From BOG-908 sp964247675 (lineage in GTDB: Bacteria; Pseudomonadota; Alphaproteobacteria; Acetobacterales; Acetobacteraceae), in assembly GCA_964247675.1 (NCBI GenBank), contig CAXTVW010000049.1:1-21323 (forward strand): a stretch of 21,323 nucleotides of DNA. The letters are read 5' to 3'. Within the stretch, counting starts at the first letter, position 1; each line of letters begins with the position of its first letter. This document shows positions 15,301 to 21,323 of this stretch, piece after piece. Both the position numbers and the translations under genes were made by a program. The notes below the pieces were generated by a model. It ran no database searches and was not told the origin of the DNA. It saw only the letters and a program-made list of their open reading frames with translations.

Positions 15301-15425
15301 TGGGAAGCAGGCGGTTCTCTTTGAAGAATTGCGCCCTGTCGGCGGCTGAAGGGCAGGTGCGCGACAGCGGAGGCGAAGGTTTCTTGCTTCTTTTTACCAA
15401 AAAAGAAGGTCTTGCTTGCCTGCCT
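15301..15425. repeat. Composite inverted hairpin repeat H (left arm decayed)
   Basis: Left remnant 15301-15330 (GGAAGCAGGCGGTTC), class 3 spacer with CCTGTCGG, GGCTGAAG and GCGACAGCG, right arm about 15375-15425 (CTTCTTTTTACC loop variant). The rest of the gene-free stretch up to 15605 shows only a GGAG...CTCC stem-loop near 15472-15493 and nothing I can name. Confidence 0.75.
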
Positions 15426-15605
15426 TGCAACGCGCCCGTGGCGTAACCACCATTTCGGCTGCCGCCTCGCCGGAGCGCGACTTTGGTCGCTCCGATACTC
15501 GGTCTTCACGGCCTGTAAAGGTAGATGAGGCACATCAGAGCGGCTGGGCGGCGTGGCGGGGCGTCGTCCGTGACATCGCTGGACGTAAGAGGGTAGGAAC
15601 CACAG

Positions 15606-15794
15606 GTGAAATCCGTCTTTGTTGGGCTCGTCGTGGCAGCCGTGTTGCCGATGGTGGCTATCGACCTTTCGGATCGTTTCTTCTTCGACATACCGGTCTG
15701 GGCGGCGTGGCCCATGGTGGGCGTTCCCTTGATTGCCGGATTGGTGGTTGGCCTGTTCAACTTTTTCCATGGCAGGCAAACAGCTCTTTCCTGA
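15606..15794 (+). CDS. Small predicted membrane protein
   Basis: 62 residues from a GTG start with AGGA seven to eight bases upstream. Two hydrophobic segments (about 3-18, FVGLVVAAVLPMVAI, and 33-53, WAAWPMVGVPLIAG and following) flank a short acidic-aromatic loop, LSDRFFFDIPV. I do not recognise a family. The good ribosome binding site and the two-helix pattern argue that it is expressed; the antisense frame is also open here, so it remains tentative. It is flanked by repeats H and I, as real genes here tend to be. Confidence 0.5.
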   Translation: MKSVFVGLVVAAVLPMVAIDLSDRFFFDIPVWAAWPMVGVPLIAGLVVGLFNFFHGRQTALS

Positions 15795-15863
15795 GACGGA
15801 TGTGTGTTTCCCGCAGTTGGACGGCGGGTGTCATGAACAAGGCTGCTGACACGGCGAACGGAT

Positions 15864-15903
15864 AAAAGCGTTTGCTTCTTTCTTTCAAAAAAGAAGGCGT
15901 TTA
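15864..15903 (+). repeat. Single hairpin repeat arm I
   Basis: Lone forward arm AAAAGCGTTTGCTTC with stem CTTCTTTCTTT/AAAAAAGAAG, ending GGCGTTTA. It ends four bases before the stop of the small minus-strand gene at 15907. No partner arm is visible nearby. Confidence 0.75.
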
Positions 15904-15906
15904 CTG

Positions 15907-16071
15907 TTACGTGTCACAACGGGCAAAGAACGAGAACGAATAGGTGCGGCCGTCAGTATCGCGGTCGCAAGCTAGCTGCCAAACAGCGTTGGCAGCCGAC
16001 CGTGAGGCGGCCGTTTGCGGAACTAGCATTATAGCCGCCACGACGAGTGCCGCGAGTAGGCGGTTGACCAT
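15907..16071 (-). CDS. Small exported protein of 54 residues
   Basis: ATG 16071 to TAA 15907-15909. The product starts MVNRLLAALVVAAIML, a good signal peptide (n-region Arg, hydrophobic core, then PQTAA as a cleavage region), followed by a mature part of about 32 residues containing WQLACDRDTDGRTYSFSFFA and RCDT with two cysteines, which could form a disulfide. GGAG four bases before the ATG is a plausible ribosome binding site. The stop lies right next to repeat arm I, as for many confirmed genes of this window. No family recognised. Short length means chance cannot be excluded, but the signal peptide plus ribosome site is unlikely to be random. Confidence 0.5.
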   Translation of the reverse strand: MVNRLLAALVVAAIMLVPQTAASRSAANAVWQLACDRDTDGRTYSFSFFARCDT

Positions 16072-16072
16072 C

Positions 16073-16369
16073 GCGCTCCAATACATGTCCGTCAGGGTTG
16101 AGCTGGGTGACGTTCGGGCTCACGCCGGCCAGGGGGATCAGTGCGATGGCCGCGTAGAACTATTTGGCCTGGAGGAGCCGCAACTTTAGGCTCTCGCGCG
16201 AGCTGGATGCCTCGAATACCGGGTAGGCCGTGGAACCTGCCGCACCGGCATCGCCAGGTTCCCAGGATGTTTGATTCGCCCCCGCGATGCTTTGGCGGCC
16301 TGGGGCGACGTCTGGATTTCGGTTAGGCCGGCGGCCTGCAGCGTGGCTGGCGTGGCAAGGGTGGTGCAT
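16073..16369 (-). pseudogene. Possible decayed reading frame
   Basis: On the minus strand one frame runs from ATG 16369 (MHHPCHASHAAG), through PVFEASSSRESLKLRLLQAK, hits TAG at about 16160, and continues in the same frame with FYAAIALIPLAGVSPNVTQL into the neighbouring small gene. The second half looks like a hydrophobic segment followed by a soluble tail. It may be a gene broken by a nonsense change (TGG to TAG would restore Trp), or chance in GC-rich DNA. No family recognised. Confidence 0.22.
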
Positions 16370-16472
16370 CTGTGGTCACGCCCGTTGGCGGTTCCGTGCT
16401 GATGCGCCGTTGTAGGCCGGCGCCGGTGGCTTGGCGTGGGCGCGGTGCGAGTGGGCTCGATGGGTGAAACCT

Positions 16473-16624
16473 AGAAAGCGAGCAGTCCTTTTTGAAAAAG
16501 GATTAGAAATTATGGTTCCCACATTCGCGCAGCCGGGTGCTTCAAGAAACACCGAAGCGGTTCAGCGGTAAGGGAGCGAAAGTTTTTTGCTTCTTTTTTT
16601 CAAAAAAGAAGGCCTTTTCTTGCT
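16473..16624. repeat. Composite inverted hairpin repeat J
   Basis: Left arm 16473-16512, partly decayed (AGTCCTTTTTGAAAAAGGAT), right arm 16578-16624 (CTTCTTTTTT/AAAAAAGAAG). Class 2 spacer with CATTCGCGCAGCCGGGTGC, TTC and GAAGCGGTTCAGCGG, closely matching repeat F about 4.2 kb away. Confidence 0.85.
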
Positions 16625-16639
16625 GGCTTGAACGCCAGC
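16622..16639. other. Small GC hairpin upstream of clpS
   Basis: GCTGGC (16622-16627) and GCCAGC (16634-16639) with a TTGAAC loop directly after repeat J. No T-run follows on either strand. Function unknown; it may be the end of the repeat unit. The remainder up to the clpS start holds nothing I can name. Confidence 0.35.
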
Positions 16640-16780
16640 CTCATATAACGCGTTCATCACAGCCCCGTTAGCGACAGCCGGGTTTGTTCGCCGGGCTCGT
16701 GGCAGGTGCTAATATTCTGATCGACGAAGCCGTGCCACATCGGGGTGTGGCTTTCTACCGCATGGCGGAGCAAGCCGAAG

Positions 16781-17086
16781 ATGCCTGAGACCACAACGAT
16801 CGTACGCGGCCAGACCGAGCTGAAGGTGGAGCGCCCGAAGCTGCACAAGGTGATCTTGCTGAACGACGACTTCACGCCGCGCGGGTTTGTGGTGCGTGTG
16901 CTGCGCATAGAGTTTGGCATGCGTGAGGAGAAGGCGGCGCAGGTGATGAGCACGGCGCACAAGCGTGGCGCGTGTGTTGTTGGGGTGTTCACGCGGGAGA
17001 TCGCGGAGACGAAGGCCACGAACGCGATCGACCTCGCGCGCAAGGAGGGGCATCCGTTGATGTTCACGACAGAGCCTGAAGAGTAA
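16781..17086 (+). CDS. clpS: ATP-dependent Clp protease adaptor ClpS (ClpS2-like)
   Basis: Adaptor that delivers N-degron substrates to ClpAP in the cytoplasm; 101 residues. The core HKVILLNDDFTPRGFVVRVL has the conserved N28-D29-D30 that hold the substrate alpha-amino group, H60 in TAHKRGACVVGVFT, and the FTREIAETK strand. The E of the usual TPxEFV is G here (TPRGFV). The C-terminal LMFTTEPEE resembles alphaproteobacterial ClpS2 proteins. ATG 16781 matches the family length; GGAG lies 11 bases upstream. clpA is not next to it, which is normal for a second ClpS paralogue. Confidence 0.93.
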   Translation: MPETTTIVRGQTELKVERPKLHKVILLNDDFTPRGFVVRVLRIEFGMREEKAAQVMSTAHKRGACVVGVFTREIAETKATNAIDLARKEGHPLMFTTEPEE

Positions 17087-17105
17087 GAGAGCGTGCCTTT
17101 CCTTG

Positions 17106-17213
17106 AGTGTCTGTTCGAAGAGTCGTTTTGCCGGTCATCCGGCGCGCTTCTTCTGCGCTCCGGTGCTCGGCACATACGCCCGCTAACTGCAGGCCGACTT
17201 TTGAGCAGACACT
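17106..17213. repeat. Short MITE-like element with imperfect terminal inverted repeats
   Basis: AGTGTCTGTTCGAAGAGTCG (17106-17125) faces CGACTTTTGAGCAGACACT (17195-17213), an imperfect inverted repeat whose outer 8 bp are exact. The unit is about 108 bp, directly after clpS, and unrelated to the hairpin-repeat family. No obvious target duplication. Interior is GC-rich without an open frame worth naming. Confidence 0.45.
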
Positions 17214-17231
17214 GAAAAAGAGCACTCCTGT

Positions 17232-17353
17232 CGTTCGTCCGCCGGTTCTGCAAGAGCGCGGAACGGTAGAACGGGACGGACCTTCATGCAGGCGTCAGGA
17301 GCAAAAGTTTTTTGCTTCTTTTTTTCAAAAAAGAAGGCCTTGCTTTCTTACTT
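17232..17353. repeat. Hairpin repeat K (right arm plus class 1 spacer)
   Basis: Right arm 17303-17353 (CTTCTTTTTT/AAAAAAGAAG). It is preceded by a class 1 spacer remnant, GGTTCTGCAAGAGCGCGG, GGTAGAAC and ATGCAGGCG. A left arm is not recognisable; the MITE-like element lies where it would be expected. The stop codon of the quinoprotein gene (17348-17350) is in the arm tail. Confidence 0.75.
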
Positions 17354-18877
17354 CCCCGTCAACCCAAACGCATAAAGCTTGTTGTTAGCCGTCCCGTAAG
17401 GATCCCCAGACCCCCAATACACCACGCCCGCGACGATCGAGGCCCCGCACGTGACCCCGCCGCCGCTGGCGAACTGCCATAGGATCGCGCCGGTGCCGGC
17501 GTTCATCGCGACCATGTCGCCGGCCGTGGAGCCGGCGAACACCACGCCGTTTGCCACGCTGACCGCGCTCTCCGAGCCCGCGGGTGCGCTGTCCTGGGTG
17601 CCGGGGACTTCCGTCTGCCACGCGATGGCGCCGCTGGCCACGTCCAGCGCGGCCCAGGAGCCGCCGGTGGTTTTCGCCGATGCGCCGACGGGAGTGTATG
17701 CCACGTGCCGCGAGTTGTTCTCCGCCACGTACACGTGCGACTGGTCCACCGCGGCGCCCCACATTATGCCGCCGCGTACGCCGCCCGGGGCCGGCTGGCT
17801 GCGCCAGGCGATCTTGCCGCTGCTGGCGTCCAGCGCCCAGTAGACGCCGCTTTTCTGGCCGGCGCCCACCACCAGGCGGGGCGCGCTGGCGGTGCCGGCG
17901 TTGAACAGGCTCGGCCCCTGGGCAAAGTCATAATCCGGGCCGGTGGGCATCGGGCATGGTTGCGCGGGCGTGCTGGTGCGGCAGTTCAGCGTGAACGTGT
18001 CGGAGCCTTGCAGGCGATGGCCCCAGCGTACCGCGCCGGTGGTCATGTCCAGCGCCACGATGGAATCCACGAAGTCGGTGTGCGCCAGGCAGGCGAGGCG
18101 GCTGGGGCCGGTGTCGGTGTTTTCCTGGCAGTCGGCGGCGGCTTGCGGCACCGTGTAGTTGTTGCCTGTCGTGACATAGACCAGGTTGGCATTGGTGTTT
18201 ACCGCGAACCCGCTGCCCCAGACCGCGCCGCCGGTATAGCCTTGCGGCACCATGTAGCTCTGCCATTGCAGCGCGCCGGTTGACGTATCCAGCGCCGCCA
18301 CGCTGCCGCGGAACGTCGGCGTGTAGCTGGACGAAGCAGAGACCTCGTATTCCTCGTTCGAGGCGGTGCCGACAAACACCGTCTTGCCACGCACGATCGG
18401 GCTGCCGGTCAGCGTGGCGTAGGGGTTGGACTCGATCAGCGTCTTCCAGACCAGGCTGCCGGTGGCGCGCGAGATACCGATGACGTTGCCGGACCGCCGG
18501 TCCGTCAGGATCAGAAGATCGCCCACGATCGCCGGGCTGCTGCGCGAGACGCTCAGCCCGTAATCGGACATCGCGTGCGTCCACACCGCTTTTCCCGTTG
18601 CCGTATCGATTGCGTACACGCCGCCACCGTCATCGGTGGTGTAGAGCCGGTCGCCGTACACGGTCGGCGTGGTGGTGAAGTTGCCGCGTCCGGTGAAAAC
18701 CCAAAGCTGCCGCAGCGTGGACACGTTGGCGGGCGATATCGCAGTCTCCGCCGTGGCATTGCGCGTGTTGGTGAGCGATGTGCCGCCCCAGTTCAGCCAG
18801 GCCGGCGCGGATGCGGCATGGGCGATCGCCGGCACGGCGCCGAGGCAGACGCACAAAGACGCCAGTCGTTGGAACAT
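17348..18877 (-). CDS. Exported PQQ-binding-like beta-propeller protein (PVA-dehydrogenase-like quinoprotein)
   Basis: 509 residues with a signal peptide (MFQRLASLCVCLGAVPAIAHA). At least seven propeller-blade motifs of the form AxDxxTGxxxW are visible (YAIDTATGKAVW, GISRATGSLVW, AALDTSTGALQW, VALDMTTGAVRW, WALDASSGKIAW, AALDVASGAIAW, VAMNAGTGAILW). The C-terminal VVYWGSGDPYGTANNKLYAF resembles the polyvinyl-alcohol-dehydrogenase branch of quinoproteins. No CxxCH haem motif and no adjacent Cys-Cys pair as in methanol dehydrogenase is present, so an electron-acceptor cytochrome would be separate. It may be a periplasmic PQQ-dependent alcohol dehydrogenase or a non-enzymatic propeller. ATG 18877 has GAGAG upstream. 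A stem CTCAC/GTGAG lies at 18932-18947. Confidence 0.85.
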   Translation of the reverse strand: MFQRLASLCVCLGAVPAIAHAASAPAWLNWGGTSLTNTRNATAETAISPANVSTLRQLWVFTGRGNFTTTPTVYGDRLYTTDDGGGVYAIDTATGKAVWTHAMSDYGLSVSRSSPAIVGDLLILTDRRSGNVIGISRATGSLVWKTLIESNPYATLTGSPIVRGKTVFVGTASNEEYEVSASSSYTPTFRGSVAALDTSTGALQWQSYMVPQGYTGGAVWGSGFAVNTNANLVYVTTGNNYTVPQAAADCQENTDTGPSRLACLAHTDFVDSIVALDMTTGAVRWGHRLQGSDTFTLNCRTSTPAQPCPMPTGPDYDFAQGPSLFNAGTASAPRLVVGAGQKSGVYWALDASSGKIAWRSQPAPGGVRGGIMWGAAVDQSHVYVAENNSRHVAYTPVGASAKTTGGSWAALDVASGAIAWQTEVPGTQDSAPAGSESAVSVANGVVFAGSTAGDMVAMNAGTGAILWQFASGGGVTCGASIVAGVVYWGSGDPYGTANNKLYAFGLTGK

Positions 18878-18931
18878 GAGTTTTCTCTCGAAGCTTCAGC
18901 GAGGCTTAGCGTGGGGCGCTTGCGCGGCGCA

Positions 18932-18947
18932 CTCACATGTGGGTGAG
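18932..18947. promoter_or_regulatory. Inverted repeat upstream of the quinoprotein gene
   Basis: CTCACATGTGGGTGAG: CTCAC and GTGAG flank ATGTGG, about 55 bp before the ATG of the quinoprotein gene. It could be an operator or a 5-prime leader hairpin. Occurs once in the window. Confidence 0.3.
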
Positions 18948-18974
18948 AGATAACAGTGTTGATTGTGATGCCGG

Positions 18975-19112
18975 CGAAGGAAGGAAGGCGTTCTTTTTAA
19001 AAAAAAAGGACGCTGCCGACCTCCGGTATTCTCCCGCTCTGCCCGCCTGGTGCAAATGCGGGGAGATGAAAGTCTTTTGCTTCTTTTCTTCAGAAAAGAA
19101 GGCCTTGCTTAC

Positions 19113-19115
<3 letters not shown>
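18975..19115. repeat. Composite inverted hairpin repeat L
   Basis: Left arm 18975-19012, stem weakened (CGTTCTTTTTA and AAAAAAAGGACG), right arm 19068-19115 with a compensated stem CTTCTTTTCT/AGAAAAGAAG. Class 2 spacer in reverse orientation, CGCCTGGTGCAAATGCGGGG. The kinase stop codon (19113-19115) ends inside the right arm tail. Confidence 0.85.
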
Positions 19116-21062
<1,947 letters not shown>

Positions 21063-21080
21063 GCGGGGTGATTACCTGGT

Positions 21081-21245
21081 GAAGGAAGGAAGCAAGGCCT
21101 TCTTTTTTGAAAAAAAGAAGCAAAAAACTTTTGCTTCCCCGACGCTGCAACGCCTGTGCTCGCAGAAGGCACCCGGCTGGTGCAGATGCGGGAAGATAAA
21201 AGTTTTTTGCTTCTTTTTTTCAAAAAAGAAGGCCTTGCTTGCTTG
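21081..21245. repeat. Composite inverted hairpin repeat M
   Basis: Left arm 21081-21134 and right arm 21198-21245, both with near-consensus CTTCTTTTTT/AAAAAAGAAG stems, so the two arms can pair over more than 40 bp. Class 2 spacer in reverse orientation, CACCCGGCTGGTGCAGATGC and GGG, as in repeat L. Best-preserved copy in the window. Confidence 0.92.
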
Positions 21246-21246
21246 C

Positions 21247-21323
21247 CTACGCCACGCGGCGCTGCGCTGCGGGTTCCGCCTCCTTGGCCGCCGCTTCGGC
21301 GCACGCGGTGACTGCCTCGGTCA
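21247..21323 (-). CDS. C-terminal end of an unidentified gene (runs off the window)
   Basis: A minus-strand frame is open from the window edge to TAG 21247-21249, ending AEAAAKEAEPAAQRRVA. The Ala/Glu-rich tail gives no family. The stop codon directly beside repeat M follows the pattern of other genes here. The 5-prime part lies beyond 21323. Confidence 0.4.
   Translation of the reverse strand, partial: TEAVTACAEAAAKEAEPAAQRRVA

Noticed and set aside
15472..15493. Stem-loop GGAGCG...CGCTCC as a structured RNA or tRNA
   Set aside because: A single short bulged stem without cloverleaf or other conserved elements.

Overview
This is a GC-rich (mid-60s % by eye) chromosomal segment of an alphaproteobacterium, most likely of the Acetobacteraceae. 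The support is the codon use, the thrB-rnhA overlap typical of alphaproteobacteria, a ClpS2-type adaptor, a PQQ-propeller quinoprotein, and A/T-rich intergenic hairpin repeats that resemble those I recall from acetic-acid-bacteria genomes. The taxonomic call is an inference. I see no rRNA, tRNA, CRISPR array, transposase or phage gene.

Region 1 (1-10014) looks like a peptide/D-amino-acid salvage block. A POT-family peptide transporter (minus) is divergent from an XRE-cupin regulator (plus). The regulator is followed on the plus strand by an enolase-superfamily dipeptide epimerase, an exported M19 membrane dipeptidase, two exported penicillin-binding-protein-like serine hydrolases (one with a C-terminal four-helix membrane domain) and a MOFRL-type glycerate 2-kinase. 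A perfect 14-bp palindrome, TTTCATATATGAAA, overlaps the transporter promoter, and a 13/14 copy lies upstream of the epimerase, so the XRE-cupin protein plausibly controls both. The epimerase contains 100 N flanked by the same 55 bases on both sides. This is an unmerged contig overlap, and collapsing it restores one intact 338-residue enzyme.

Region 2 (10199-13695, minus strand) holds an internally deleted DUF3291 gene, a PAS-EAL cyclic-di-GMP phosphodiesterase and an APC amino-acid permease. Region 3 (13885-17086) holds homoserine kinase overlapping RNase HI, a small membrane protein, a 54-residue exported protein on the minus strand, a decayed stretch and ClpS. Region 4 (17348-end, minus strand) holds a quinoprotein-like beta-propeller, a membrane hybrid histidine kinase with two receiver domains, and the end of an unidentified gene.

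The most striking feature is an intergenic repeat family: 23 arms at 13 loci. Each arm of about 47 bp carries an A/T-rich hairpin. Two arms in inverted orientation usually enclose a 30-90 bp GC-rich spacer, so the whole unit can fold into one long hairpin. Arm sequences vary, but the stems stay paired (compensatory changes), and the spacers fall into at least three classes. Several genes take their stop codons and last residues from an arm.
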